A stretch of 64,000 nucleotides of DNA from Flavobacterium rhamnosiphilum (GTDB lineage: Bacteria; Bacteroidota; Bacteroidia; Flavobacteriales; Flavobacteriaceae). Made by a program: the position numbers and the translations under genes. The stretch is taken from assembly GCF_004349195.1 (NCBI RefSeq), contig NZ_SMLG01000004.1, forward strand, positions 248,001 through 312,000, read 5' to 3'. The notes beneath the pieces were generated by a model. That model did no database searches and was not told the DNA's origin. It saw only the letters and a program-made list of their open reading frames with translations. Numbering within the stretch: the stretch's first letter is position 1; every line of letters starts with the position of its first letter. This document shows positions 6,791 to 15,819 of the stretch, one piece after another.

Positions 6791-7972
6791 TTATGATATT
6801 TTGGTGCAAATTAAAACAATTTTATGATTATTTTCATCAGTTGTAAAAAAACAATATACATTTCCTCCGTCTTTTATTTTCCATTTTTTTCGAATGCTTT
6901 CTACGCTATCCGGAAAATTTCGGGTGGTGATATTCGCTTGAGTCTTTTCTAAATAACTTTTCATTTCCGATTTGTTGTAAGGAAATGTATTTTGAATTTC
7001 AAAAACGCGCCCAGGAAAGGGTATTAAGGCAGTCGATGTGTATAAATGGGAATGTTTGTGTAGTTTGTTTAGATTATAAAACGAGCCCACTTCATCAAAT
7101 CCGCCAGATTTCATGATAGCACTATTAGGTTCGTATAAATACTTTTGAGGCAAACTAAAGTTCGAAAATTTAGAATCCTCGCCCAAAATAAAATCAAATG
7201 TTTCCGTTTTATCCTTTAAAAGGTTTGCGGTTTTGATATTTATATTTCCGGAATAGCCTTTGTGCAATTCCCATAATAGTTCTTTTACTTCGTTCTCTAA
7301 GGCTACGATATGAATCGTTTTCACGTTTTTTAATTCGGATAAACCTGCTGAAATATCAAGGAGAGGTGCTGTTTTTATTAGAGCAGCATTTGAATTGGTA
7401 AAATAAAAATCAAGATTTTCAGGAACATTTGGCAAACAATCGTTAAGTATAAATACTTTTCCTTTGGCATCATTTCGTCTGGAAGGATCAATGTAAATCC
7501 AGTCCCATTTTGAATTTAAAGAGGACAAAGTTACTAAGCTGTCTCCAGGATAACAAGTGATATTGGAAGCATTTAATTGTTTGAAATTGTGCTGTACAAG
7601 ATTAGAAAGCTCTGGATTGATTTCACAATGTGCAACCGTTTTTATTTTTTTTGCAAAATAATAATCATCAACTCCAAAACCTCCCGTTAAATCGATTAGA
7701 GATTCGCCAGATACAATTGAAGCTTTGTAGGCTGCTGTTTTTTCGGATGAAGTTTGTTCTATTGAAATTTTACTTGGATAAATAATGTTTTTGGTCGAAA
7801 ACCAATTCGGCAATTTGTCTTTAGCTTTTGTTTTAGCTTCTATTTGGTTCAAAATAGAAATCCAATCCACATCTTGAAAGGGATTTTTTTGAAGTGCTAA
7901 CTTCGAAATGCTTTTGCCAATATTATCATTGATAAACGCCTGTATTTCGGCATTTAGAATCCTTAAATCCAA
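6791..7972 (-). CDS. Class I SAM-dependent methyltransferase with THUMP-like C-terminal domain
   Basis: This 393-residue protein has an N-terminal helical region and then a Rossmann methyltransferase core: motif I at LIDLTGGFGVDDYYFA, an acidic-loop segment AHCEINPELSNL, and the catalytic-type motif WIYIDPSRRND. The C-terminal 100 residues (SYLEKTQANITTRNFPDSVE and RKKWKIKDGG) look like the THUMP-like domain found in this Bacteroidota family. Such proteins are presumed RNA or protein methyltransferases; the substrate is unknown. The only sensible start is a TTG two bases after the stop of the AI-2E-type permease gene, so translation is probably coupled. No ATG exists near the N-terminus. Confidence 0.82.
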   Translation of the reverse strand: MDLRILNAEIQAFINDNIGKSISKLALQKNPFQDVDWISILNQIEAKTKAKDKLPNWFSTKNIIYPSKISIEQTSSEKTAAYKASIVSGESLIDLTGGFGVDDYYFAKKIKTVAHCEINPELSNLVQHNFKQLNASNITCYPGDSLVTLSSLNSKWDWIYIDPSRRNDAKGKVFILNDCLPNVPENLDFYFTNSNAALIKTAPLLDISAGLSELKNVKTIHIVALENEVKELLWELHKGYSGNINIKTANLLKDKTETFDFILGEDSKFSNFSLPQKYLYEPNSAIMKSGGFDEVGSFYNLNKLHKHSHLYTSTALIPFPGRVFEIQNTFPYNKSEMKSYLEKTQANITTRNFPDSVESIRKKWKIKDGGNVYCFFTTDENNHKIVLICTKIS

Positions 7973-7974
7973 AA

Positions 7975-9066
7975 TTAAATGTCTTTAGTTAATAGTTGAA
8001 TAATTTTGTTTTCAGGAAAGAATTCTTTTCCAATCACTTTTATTATGGTGTATAAAGGTACTGCCACAATCATTCCTAATATTCCAAAAAGGAAACCTGC
8101 AATTAAGATTACAAGAAATATTTCTAAAGGATGTGAGCTTACACTCTTTGAAAAAATAATAGGTTGAGATAAATTATTATCGATTACTTGAACGATCCAA
8201 AAACCGATTAGCACATAAATAGTTGAAGGTAAAATTTCAGATTGAAAATCGCTTCCTAAATTACTCAACATCGTTAAAATTGCGGCTAAAAAAGAGGCTA
8301 TCAGTGGGCCAATGTATGGAATGATGTTTAGTACAGCGCATAAAAAAGCAATAACAAGAGCATTTGGAACACCAAAAATGATTAGAACTATAAGGTATAA
8401 AAGGAATACAATAAATAATTGAAGCAGTAGTCCAATGAAATATCTGGATAACAAGTGGTTTATTTTTTCTAATGAATTCAAAATTTGGTCTTCATGGCTG
8501 TCTGGAATTAATTTTTTTGCTCCGATGATAAACATTAATCGATCTTTTAAAAAGAAAAAAGTGATAAATAAAACGGAACCTAATCCCATTCCAAAACTAC
8601 TGATGGTACCTAGTATTGCATTTAAAAAATTGGGGATACTATTGAAATTTATTTTAGAAGTGATGTTGGCCTCCTTTAGCAATTTTGAGGAATCAATCTG
8701 ATGACTTTCTAAAAATAAGGTAAGTTGATTTATTAATTGAATTATATTTTTTTCAATCTCTGATGTATTAAGAAGCGATAAATTTTGTCCTTGTGATGAA
8801 ATTAAAGGGATAAACATCATTATGAATCCAAATATGATCAATATGAAAATAAATAAAGTCGTAATGGTTGCAAAGAGATGATTGAATTTTAATCTTTTTT
8901 TGAAAAAGTCTAAAATAGGATTTCCAATCAATGTAAGTATAAAAGATACAACAAGATAAATCAGTACGGATTGTATTTGGTAGAAAAAGAATAAGATTAA
9001 GCTAACAAAAACTAGTGTTAACAATGCTCTAAGAATGCCATTTGAAATGGTTTTGGATGTAATCAT
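7975..9066 (-). CDS. AI-2E family transporter / PerM-like permease
   Basis: This 363-residue polytopic inner-membrane protein of the AI-2E exporter superfamily (formerly UPF0118) has N-terminal helices around YLVVSFILTLIGNPI, an extracytoplasmic insert (about 75-145), and then the conserved C-terminal half with NIIPYIGPLIASFLAAILTM and a final helix (FLFGILGMIVAVPLYTII). The family includes the E. coli AI-2 exporter and sodium/proton antiporters, so the substrate cannot be assigned. It is followed immediately by the methyltransferase gene, two bases away. Confidence 0.9.
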   Translation of the reverse strand: MITSKTISNGILRALLTLVFVSLILFFFYQIQSVLIYLVVSFILTLIGNPILDFFKKRLKFNHLFATITTLFIFILIIFGFIMMFIPLISSQGQNLSLLNTSEIEKNIIQLINQLTLFLESHQIDSSKLLKEANITSKINFNSIPNFLNAILGTISSFGMGLGSVLFITFFFLKDRLMFIIGAKKLIPDSHEDQILNSLEKINHLLSRYFIGLLLQLFIVFLLYLIVLIIFGVPNALVIAFLCAVLNIIPYIGPLIASFLAAILTMLSNLGSDFQSEILPSTIYVLIGFWIVQVIDNNLSQPIIFSKSVSSHPLEIFLVILIAGFLFGILGMIVAVPLYTIIKVIGKEFFPENKIIQLLTKDI

Positions 9067-9095
9067 GTCTTTACTTTAGATTGTAAATATAAAAA

Positions 9096-9120
9096 AAACT
9101 CGCTAACCAGTAGCGAGTTT
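9096..9120 (-). terminator. Terminator of protease copy 1
   Basis: A 10-bp stem (AAACTCGCTA with TAGCGAGTTT) and a 5-base loop are followed on the minus strand by a T run. The identical hairpin follows copies 2 and 3 of the tandem protease family. Confidence 0.8.
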
Positions 9121-9141
9121 TGAATTCTAAAAACTAAAAAA

Positions 9142-10089
9142 TTATATTCCGAAACCTGCTCTTGCTCCGCCGGAAACAAATAAAGCTGACATTCTTGTTT
9201 TTTGACCTTTAGTGAACATATACATTCCTCTATCATCCGTATAATCCATGTAGTTCATTGTCATTTCTGCATGAGTTGGTAAGCACGTGCTTATATATGG
9301 ATATGTAGGAGCTCCATAATTTGCAGTTTTGTGGATAGGCGTATCATTGACCAAATCGTTTCCACAAGAAGCATCACCCCAAATGTGTCGAAGGTTCATC
9401 CAGTGACCTACTTCGTGAGATGCAGTTCTTCCTAAATTATAAGGGTAACTTCCAGAACTTGATAAACCAAAATAGAAAGAATCAATTACAACTCCATCAG
9501 TTGCTAATGAACCACCGGGAAACTGTGCATAACCTAAAATCCCGTTTCCTATTTTACAAGCCCAGATATTTAGGGTTGTGGTTGGTGAAGTTGGATTTAT
9601 ACCTCCTTTTTTTGAATTTTTCATGGCATCTCTAGTTCCCCAAGATGTTTTAGTTGTAGATTTTCTAACAATATTTGTTAACTCAAAAGTGATATCAACA
9701 TTTGCTGCTACACCAGCAAACTCAGCAGGAATGCTTCCGAAATCAGAGTTTGTAGCAGTGAAATCTTTATTTAAGACATCAATTTGTGATTGTATTTGAG
9801 CAGCAGAGATATTTTCAGCGGCGGTTCTGTATAATACATTAACGACAACCGGAATTACAACTTTACCATTTACTAAACGGTTTGTTAATATTGCTTTTTG
9901 TGTAAAAGCTTCAATTTGATCCATTCGTAGCGCTAAAGTAGGATCAGCTTTTAATTGCGCCTCAAGTACTTCCTGCGATGCGCAACCACGTTGAACAATT
10001 GCGTCTGTAGATGGGACGGTTGGGGTCTCTTCATTTTGACATGAAAAAAGCATTAGAAATGCGGCTGCAGATAAAATAATTTTTTTCAT
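9142..10089 (-). CDS. M43 (cytophagalysin-like) zinc metalloprotease lipoprotein, tandem copy 1
   Basis: The 315-residue precursor has a lipoprotein signal ending at Cys17 (LMLFSCQN). A helical propeptide-like segment (about 35-75) is followed by the catalytic domain. Zinc ligands are His225, His229 and His235 with catalytic Glu226 (HEVGHWMNLRHIWGD). The Met-turn is Met281 in MNYMDYT. Conserved cysteines flank the active site (ASCGND and ISTC) and could form disulfides. Family members are secreted metzincin-type proteases. The protein lacks a T9SS C-terminal sorting domain, so it is probably a cell-envelope lipoprotein. It is one of four adjacent paralogues on the same strand, each with its own terminator. 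Confidence 0.92.
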   Translation of the reverse strand: MKKIILSAAAFLMLFSCQNEETPTVPSTDAIVQRGCASQEVLEAQLKADPTLALRMDQIEAFTQKAILTNRLVNGKVVIPVVVNVLYRTAAENISAAQIQSQIDVLNKDFTATNSDFGSIPAEFAGVAANVDITFELTNIVRKSTTKTSWGTRDAMKNSKKGGINPTSPTTTLNIWACKIGNGILGYAQFPGGSLATDGVVIDSFYFGLSSSGSYPYNLGRTASHEVGHWMNLRHIWGDASCGNDLVNDTPIHKTANYGAPTYPYISTCLPTHAEMTMNYMDYTDDRGMYMFTKGQKTRMSALFVSGGARAGFGI

Positions 10090-10264
10090 AATTGTGTTTT
10101 TTTAAATCGTAAATAGTTGTTAATCAGTCTAATAATTAATAAATTTACAATTATTTTTTTATTAATTTATTAATGTTTAAAAATAAATTTGTACCATCGC
10201 AATGCTATGGCAGAAGGAGGGAGTTTTTTGTAAAATAAAAATTTACTGGTGATTATTCAAAAAA

Positions 10265-10289
10265 AAACTCGCTAACCAGTAGCGAGTTT
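10265..10289 (-). terminator. Terminator of protease copy 2
   Basis: The same 10-bp stem and ACCAG loop as after copy 1. The identity continues through about 40 further bases to the protease stop codon, showing that the duplicated unit includes the terminator. Confidence 0.8.
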
Positions 10290-10310
10290 TGAATTCTAAA
10301 AACTAAAAAA

Positions 10311-11270
10311 TTATATTCCGAATCCGGCTCTTGCTCCACCTGAAACAAATAAAGCCGTCATTCTTGATTTTTGACCGTTAGTGAACATATACATGGCTCT
10401 GTTTACGGTGTAATCCATATAGTTCATCGTCATTTCTACCGGAGTTCCAGGGCAGGTACTGTAATGAGGATAAGCAGGAACACCTTGATTTGCGGCATTG
10501 TGTGTTGGAGTGTCAGAAACCAAATCATCTCCACAAGTGGCATCACCCCAAATATGGCGTAAATTCATCCAGTGTCCTATTTCGTGAGTTGCAATTCGCC
10601 CTAAATCATACGGAAAATTCGCAGATCCAGATAATCCAACATTTTTTGAATCAAGCACAACTCCATCAGTAGCAGTTGATCCTCCCGGAAATTGAGCATA
10701 GCCTAAGATTCCACCACCAATTGTACATACCCATAAATTAAGTTTTGTAGTTGGTGAAGTAGGATCTAAACCTCCACGTTTTGTTTTTTTCATTGTATCT
10801 GTAGTTCCCCAAGATGTTTTTGTGGTAGATTTTCTGTTGATACCTTCTAATACAAAAGTAATGTCAATATTGGCTGCCACTCCGGCGAATAATTCAGGGA
10901 TGCTGTTAAAATCAGTATTAGTTGCAGTAAAATCTTTGTTTAAGATATCAATTTGCGATTGTATTTGAGCATCAGAAATGTTTTCAGCGGCAGTTTTGTA
11001 TAATACATTTACTATTACTGGAATTACAACTTTACCATTCACTAAGCGGCTTGTTAGCTTCGCTTTTTCTGTAAAAGCTTCAATCTGGTTCATTCTTAAA
11101 GCCAATGTAGGATCTGCTTTCATTTGCGCTTCAAGCACATCATGAGAAGCACATATGCGATTTTCAAAATCATTAGACGATAATGCTTTGGTGTCAGATG
11201 AATCAATAGCATCATTCTGACAGGAGAAAAGCATTAGAAATACCGTTGCAGTTAAAATAATTTTTTTCAT
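10311..11270 (-). CDS. M43 zinc metalloprotease lipoprotein, tandem copy 2 (most divergent)
   Basis: This 319-residue paralogue of the neighbouring proteases has lipobox Cys17 (LMLFSCQN) and the catalytic motif HEIGHWMNLRHIWGD, with Ile where the others have Val. The Met-turn MNYMDYT is intact. It is the most diverged of the four. The post-signal linker is longer and different (DSSDTKALSSNDFENRI), and the segment after the Met-turn reads VNRAMYMF where the others have DDRGMYMF. All catalytic residues are kept, so it should be active. It probably arose by tandem duplication and may differ in specificity. Confidence 0.91.
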   Translation of the reverse strand: MKKIILTATVFLMLFSCQNDAIDSSDTKALSSNDFENRICASHDVLEAQMKADPTLALRMNQIEAFTEKAKLTSRLVNGKVVIPVIVNVLYKTAAENISDAQIQSQIDILNKDFTATNTDFNSIPELFAGVAANIDITFVLEGINRKSTTKTSWGTTDTMKKTKRGGLDPTSPTTKLNLWVCTIGGGILGYAQFPGGSTATDGVVLDSKNVGLSGSANFPYDLGRIATHEIGHWMNLRHIWGDATCGDDLVSDTPTHNAANQGVPAYPHYSTCPGTPVEMTMNYMDYTVNRAMYMFTNGQKSRMTALFVSGGARAGFGI

Positions 11271-11485
11271 AATAATAGTTTTGGTTATAAAAATTAAGGT
11301 TTTGGTTATTTATATACTTTCGATTGAATTCGTTTTCTTATTGCTGTACTGTTAAATGTCTGTATAGTATTGATTAAAATAAAACACATGGATTAAAACA
11401 TAGATATAAAAAAATGGATTTAGCTTTATTAATGATTGGAGGCCATTTTTTCTAATAGCCTTTTTCGAAGAAAATGATAAAAAAA

Positions 11486-11510
11486 AAACTCGCTAACCAG
11501 TAGCGAGTTT
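11486..11510 (-). terminator. Terminator of protease copy 3
   Basis: Third occurrence of the AAACTCGCTA / TAGCGAGTTT hairpin with ACCAG loop, followed on the minus strand by a run of T. Confidence 0.8.
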
Positions 11511-11526
11511 TAAAATCTAAAAAAAA

Positions 11527-12471
11527 TTATATTCCGAAACCTGATCTTGCTCCACCTGTAACAAATAAAGCATCCATTCTAGATTTCTGACCGTTAGAGA
11601 ACATGTACATTCCTCTATCATCTGTGTAATCCATGTAGTTCATTGTCATTTCTACTGGAGTTCCAGTACAAGTGCTGTAATGAGGATACGCTGGAACACC
11701 ATAGTTAGCAGTATCGTGTGTAGGCGTGTCAGAAACCATATCACTACCACAAGAAGCATCACCCCAAATGTGACGTAAGTTCATCCAGTGACCCACTTCG
11801 TGAGTAGCAGTTCTTCCTAAATTGTAAACACCAGAAACTGTTCCAGTACGTCCAAAAGCATTGTTGTCGATTACAACTCCATCAGTTGCAGAAGAACCAC
11901 CAGGAAATTGTGCGTACCCAAGGATACCACCACCCATATTACAAGACCACATGTTTAATACTGTAGTAGGCGTTGTAGGAGCAATTCCTTTAGTTCCGCT
12001 TTTCATAGCATCATTTGTTGACCAAGAAATTGTTTTTGTAGATTTTCTAACTACATTTTGTAATACAAATGTAATTCCAACATTTGCAGCAACTCCAGAG
12101 AATAAAGCAGGAGTGCTACTAAAATCAGCGTTAGTTGCATTGAAATCTTCGTTCAATACATCAATTTGTGATTGTATTTGAGCCAGTGAGATATTTTCAG
12201 CAGCAGTTTTGTACAATACATTTACTACCACTGGAATTTCAACTTTACCGTTTACTAAACGTCCAGTTAACATTGCTTTTTCAGTAAAAGCTTCAATTTT
12301 ACTCATTCTTAGCGCTAATGTTGGATCAGCTTTCATTTGTGCAGCTAGAACTTCTTGAGAAGCACAACCACGTAGAGATACAGCACTAGTTTCTGGAGCT
12401 GTTTCTGTTACTTCATTTTGACATGAGATAAGCATCAAAAGTGCTGTAGCAGATAAAAGAATTTTTTTCAT
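11527..12471 (-). CDS. M43 zinc metalloprotease lipoprotein, tandem copy 3
   Basis: This 314-residue paralogue has lipobox Cys17 (LMLISCQN), the zinc motif HEVGHWMNLRHIWGD and the Met-turn MNYMDYTDDRG. Compared with copies 1 and 4 it differs most in the region around residues 140-215 (TISWSTNDAMKSGTKGI and FGRTGTVSGVYNLG), which precedes the active-site helix and could line the substrate cleft. The ASCGSDMV cysteine and the partner in HYSTC are kept. It has a long upstream region homologous to that of copy 4. Confidence 0.92.
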   Translation of the reverse strand: MKKILLSATALLMLISCQNEVTETAPETSAVSLRGCASQEVLAAQMKADPTLALRMSKIEAFTEKAMLTGRLVNGKVEIPVVVNVLYKTAAENISLAQIQSQIDVLNEDFNATNADFSSTPALFSGVAANVGITFVLQNVVRKSTKTISWSTNDAMKSGTKGIAPTTPTTVLNMWSCNMGGGILGYAQFPGGSSATDGVVIDNNAFGRTGTVSGVYNLGRTATHEVGHWMNLRHIWGDASCGSDMVSDTPTHDTANYGVPAYPHYSTCTGTPVEMTMNYMDYTDDRGMYMFSNGQKSRMDALFVTGGARSGFGI

Positions 12472-12966
12472 ATAAATTTGTTATAAATTAATGGTTTTGG
12501 TTAATTATTACGCAATTCTATAACAATTTTTCCATAAAAAAAATTTTATTCTAAAAAAAATGCCTAAAAAAAATGATTCTGTCGATTTTATTGCTTTTTG
12601 CTGGTTTTAGGGCTTTTAATATGCAGTACTTTCATACAAGTTTTTTTTTGTAAAATTTTAGTATTGAAAATAGTGGTTATAATTAAGTCATTTATGATAT
12701 GTTTTATCATTAATTAAAAAAATGTCATAAATGTGTGTATAATCAGTATTCTTGATTTTTATTATGAATAATCTTTTTAGAAGTTATTTTCATCAATTCT
12801 GAAGGATAGTTGGTGTAGTTTTTTTTAAAATTAAATCATTTAATAAATAATTTGCCCTGAGAATAACAAAGAATTTATCCTCCCCGATTTTCATCAAATA
12901 GAGGTTGTCTGACAAAAGATAATGCAGTTTTCTAGCACCTATTCTGGGGATTGCTAAACAAAAAAA
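12472..12966. promoter_or_regulatory. Long upstream region of protease copy 3, homologous to that of copy 4
   Basis: No gene is visible in these roughly 500 bases. The first 300 or so (12472-12770) align with 13960-14270 in front of copy 4, with substitutions and short indels. The best-kept core, GCAGTACTTTCATAC (12623-12637), lies 152 bases from the start codon, against 154 in copy 4. A promoter or long leader is likely; I cannot place a -7/-33 pair with confidence. Confidence 0.5.
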
Positions 12967-12988
12967 AGAGAGCCAATTTTGGCTCTCT
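12967..12988 (-). terminator. Terminator of protease copy 4
   Basis: A 10-bp stem (AGAGAGCCAA with TTGGCTCTCT) with a two-base centre and a T run on the minus strand. It is unrelated in sequence to the hairpin of the other three copies. Confidence 0.8.
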
Positions 12989-13011
12989 CCCTTTCATTTA
13001 AATAAAGAAAA

Positions 13012-13959
13012 TTATATTCCGAAACCTGCTCTTGCTCCACCTGAAACAAAAATAGCAGCCATTCTTGATTTTTGACCGTTAGAGAACATGTACATTCCTC
13101 TATCATCAGTGTAGTCCATGTAGTTCATAGTCATTTCTACTGGAGTTCCAGTACAAGTGCTGTAATGTGGATACGCTGGAACACCATAGTTAGCAGTGTT
13201 GTGTGTAGGTGTATCAGAAACTAAATCACTTCCGCAAGTTGCATCACCCCAAATGTGACGTAAGTTCATCCAGTGACCTACCTCGTGAGTAGCAGTTCTT
13301 CCTAAGTTATAAGGATAAGCACCACTTCCGGATAATCCGAAATATTTTGAATCAATTACAACTCCATCAGTCGCTGTTGATCCACCAGGAAATTGTGCGT
13401 AACCAAGGATCCCACCACCTATAGTACAAGCCCACATGTTAAGTGTTGTTGTTGGTGAAGTAGGATTTAAACCTCCTTGTTTTGTTTTTTTCATAGCGTC
13501 TCTTGTACCCCAAGATGTTTTAGTAGTAGATTTTCTGTTTACTGTTTCTAAAACGAAAGTGATACCAACATTTGCAGCAACTCCGGAGAATAAAGCAGGA
13601 GTACTATTAAAATCAGAGTTAGTTGCATTAAAATCATCGTTCAATATATCAATTTGGGATTGAATTTGAGCATCAGAAATGTTTTCAGCAGCAGTTTTGT
13701 ACAATACATTTACTACTACAGGAATTTCAATTTTCCCATTTACTAAACGACCAGTTAGCATTGCTTTTTGAGTAAACGCTTCAATTTCGTTCATTCTTAA
13801 AGCTAATGTTGGGTCAGCTTTTAGTTGTGCTTCAAGAACTTCTTGAGAGGCACAACCGCGTTGCGCTAAAGCACTGTTTTCCGGTGTTGTTTCTGTTGTG
13901 TCATTTTGACAAGAAAAAAGCATCAATAATGCTACAGCAGATAAAAGAATTTTTTTCAT
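13012..13959 (-). CDS. M43 zinc metalloprotease lipoprotein, tandem copy 4
   Basis: This 315-residue member lies farthest upstream in the array. It has lipobox Cys17 (LMLFSCQN), the zinc motif HEVGHWMNLRHIWGD, the Met-turn MNYMDYTDDRG, and the shared C-terminus GGARAGFGI. In the catalytic half it resembles copies 1 and 2 (TTKTSWGTRDAM), but in the region after the active site (THNTANYGVPAYPHYSTC) it is closest to copy 3. Such a mosaic suggests gene conversion among the copies. Its terminator differs from those of the others. Confidence 0.92.
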   Translation of the reverse strand: MKKILLSAVALLMLFSCQNDTTETTPENSALAQRGCASQEVLEAQLKADPTLALRMNEIEAFTQKAMLTGRLVNGKIEIPVVVNVLYKTAAENISDAQIQSQIDILNDDFNATNSDFNSTPALFSGVAANVGITFVLETVNRKSTTKTSWGTRDAMKKTKQGGLNPTSPTTTLNMWACTIGGGILGYAQFPGGSTATDGVVIDSKYFGLSGSGAYPYNLGRTATHEVGHWMNLRHIWGDATCGSDLVSDTPTHNTANYGVPAYPHYSTCTGTPVEMTMNYMDYTDDRGMYMFSNGQKSRMAAIFVSGGARAGFGI

Positions 13960-14382
13960 AATAATTTTGTTAAAGATTAATAGATTTGGTTAATTATTTA
14001 ACAATTTTATAACAATTTTTTCGCAAAAAAAATTTTATTGAAAAAAAATCCACCAAAAGAAAAACATTCGATCGATTTTACTGCTTTTAGCTGATTTTGA
14101 GGTTTTTAATTTGCAGTACTTTCATACAGGTTTTTTTGTGAAATTGGAGTGCTGAAAATTATAATGAAGTTATTTAAGATATATTCTGTCATTAAATAAA
14201 ACAATATCGTAAATGTGTGTGGAATTAATGTTTTTGATTTTTGTTGAAAATAAACTTTTTCAAGTTATTCTTCCTTATTTTTAATGACTGTAGGTGTACT
14301 ATCTATTTCTTTGAGGTTTTTTGTTTATCAGAGTTCGGATTTTTTTTTTAAAATTATTTCGCTTAAAAAATATCTTTAAATG
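13960..14382. promoter_or_regulatory. Long upstream region of protease copy 4
   Basis: No gene is visible. About 300 bases are homologous to the region in front of copy 3, including GCAGTACTTTCATAC at 14113-14127. The conservation suggests a regulatory role or recent duplication. The remainder up to the DUF4159 terminator is AT-rich with no clear signal. Confidence 0.45.
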
Positions 14383-14422
14383 AAAACGGCCTATCCAAAT
14401 CTAAATTTGGATAGGCCGTTTT
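14383..14422. terminator. Long hairpin terminator of the DUF4159 / rsmE / tsaD group
   Basis: A perfect 18-bp stem around a CTAA loop (14383-14400 with 14405-14422), with A and T tracts on both sides. It lies just past the stop of the minus-strand DUF4159 gene. Confidence 0.85.
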
Positions 14423-14448
14423 AAAATGGAATCTTGAAAATAGAACTC

Positions 14449-15087
14449 TTAATTATTAAAAATATAATTAAGAATATTGGCACCCATTTTCAATGCTTTC
14501 TCCCGAACGTCAATGGGATCGTTATTGACTTCCGGATCTTCCCAGCCGTCACCTAAATCGCATTCGTACGTGTAAAGCAATACTAATTTGTTTTCTATAA
14601 ATATTCCGAAGGCTTGTGGTCGTTTTCCATCATGCTCATGTATTTTTGGCAATCCGTTTGGGAACGAATATGGTTTTTGAAAAATGGCATGATTGGCAGG
14701 AATCTCGATCAAGTTATTATTTGGAAATATTTTTTTTATTTCTTTTCGAATATATTGGTCCATACCATAATTATCATCAATGTGAAGAAATCCTCCGGCA
14801 AGTAAATAATTTTTAAGATTATTGCTGTCAGCATCACTAAAAACAACATTTCCATGCCCCGTCATGTGAACATAAGGATACGAAAATAAATCGGGGCTGC
14901 TGGGTTCAACAGTGGATGGCTTCGTTTTTATTCTGGTATTGATATTGACATTACAATATTTTATCAAGTTGGGTAAAGAAGTAGGATTTGCATACCAATC
15001 ACCTCCACCGCTATATTTTACCAAAGCAATTTCTTGTGAAAATGTTGGTATTGAAAATAATAACAGCAGATAAAATAGTTGTTTCAT
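14449..15087 (-). CDS. DUF4159 domain exported protein
   Basis: The 212-residue protein has a Sec signal (MKQLFYLLLLFSIPTFSQ). The DUF4159 pattern is clear: ALVKYSGGGDWYANPTSLPN near the N-terminus, YPYVHMTGHGNVVFS centrally, GGFLHIDDNYGMD, and a C-terminal GDGWEDPEVNNDP. The domain adopts a glutamine-amidotransferase-like flavodoxin fold without an obvious enzymatic Cys. No function is established. It lies 18 bp after rsmE on the same strand and ends the run tsaD-rsmE-DUF4159, so co-transcription is likely. In other Bacteroidota, DUF4159 proteins often neighbour MoxR/BatA genes; none are here. Confidence 0.85.
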   Translation of the reverse strand: MKQLFYLLLLFSIPTFSQEIALVKYSGGGDWYANPTSLPNLIKYCNVNINTRIKTKPSTVEPSSPDLFSYPYVHMTGHGNVVFSDADSNNLKNYLLAGGFLHIDDNYGMDQYIRKEIKKIFPNNNLIEIPANHAIFQKPYSFPNGLPKIHEHDGKRPQAFGIFIENKLVLLYTYECDLGDGWEDPEVNNDPIDVREKALKMGANILNYIFNN

Positions 15088-15105
15088 AATGGTATAAATC
15101 AGTTG

Positions 15106-15816
15106 TTATTCTTCTTCATTGATAAAAACTACGCTATGACAGGCTACAATTGCTGCAGTTTCAGTTCTTAATCTAGTATTGCCTAATGAAACTGGAATAA
15201 AGTTATTTTCAAGCGCTAAAGCAATTTCTTTTTCGGAAAAATCACCTTCGGGCCCTATTAGTAATGTTACATTTTCATTGGGTTTCAAAACTGATTTCAG
15301 TGTTTTTTTATCTGTTTCTTCGCAATGTGCAATTAGTTTTAAACCTTCTTTTTCAAGTTTAATAAATTCTTTGAAGGTCACAGCATCATTCAATTTGGGC
15401 AAATACAATTCATTAGATTGCTTCATGGCAGCCAACAAAATTTTATCAAATCGTTCATTGTTAATGACTTTTCGCTCAGAATGATCACAGATAATAGGTG
15501 TGATTTCGTGTATGCCAATTTCAGTTGCTTTTTCCAGAAACCATTCGTAACGATCATTCATTTTAGTTGGCGCTACTGCCAAATGCAAATGAAATTTTGA
15601 AGCCGGTGCTTTTTCGAATGAAAGGATTTTAACGGTGCATTTGCTATCCGAAGCTAATGTAATTTCAGTTTTGAATAAAAAACCTAAGCCATTGGTTACA
15701 AATAATATATCGGTATCTTTCTTGCGTAGTACTTTAATGATATGTTTGCTTTCTTCTTTGTCAAAAGAAAAAGTTTCAGTAGATTCAGTAATATTTGGAT
15801 TGTAAAATAATTGCAT
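15106..15816 (-). CDS. rsmE: 16S rRNA (uracil-1498-N3)-methyltransferase RsmE
   Basis: This SPOUT-family RNA methyltransferase of 236 residues methylates N3 of U1498 in the decoding region of 16S rRNA. An N-terminal PUA-like domain (HIIKVLRKKDTD) is followed by the trefoil-knot domain with KMNDRYEWFLEKATEIGI, ICDHSERKVINNERFDK, LLIGPEGDFSEKE and the SAM-binding end SLGNTRLRTETAAIVA. The length is normal for the family. Its start lies 3 bases from the stop of tsaD, so the two genes are coupled. Confidence 0.96.
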   Translation of the reverse strand: MQLFYNPNITESTETFSFDKEESKHIIKVLRKKDTDILFVTNGLGFLFKTEITLASDSKCTVKILSFEKAPASKFHLHLAVAPTKMNDRYEWFLEKATEIGIHEITPIICDHSERKVINNERFDKILLAAMKQSNELYLPKLNDAVTFKEFIKLEKEGLKLIAHCEETDKKTLKSVLKPNENVTLLIGPEGDFSEKEIALALENNFIPVSLGNTRLRTETAAIVACHSVVFINEEE

Positions 15817-15819
15817 AAT

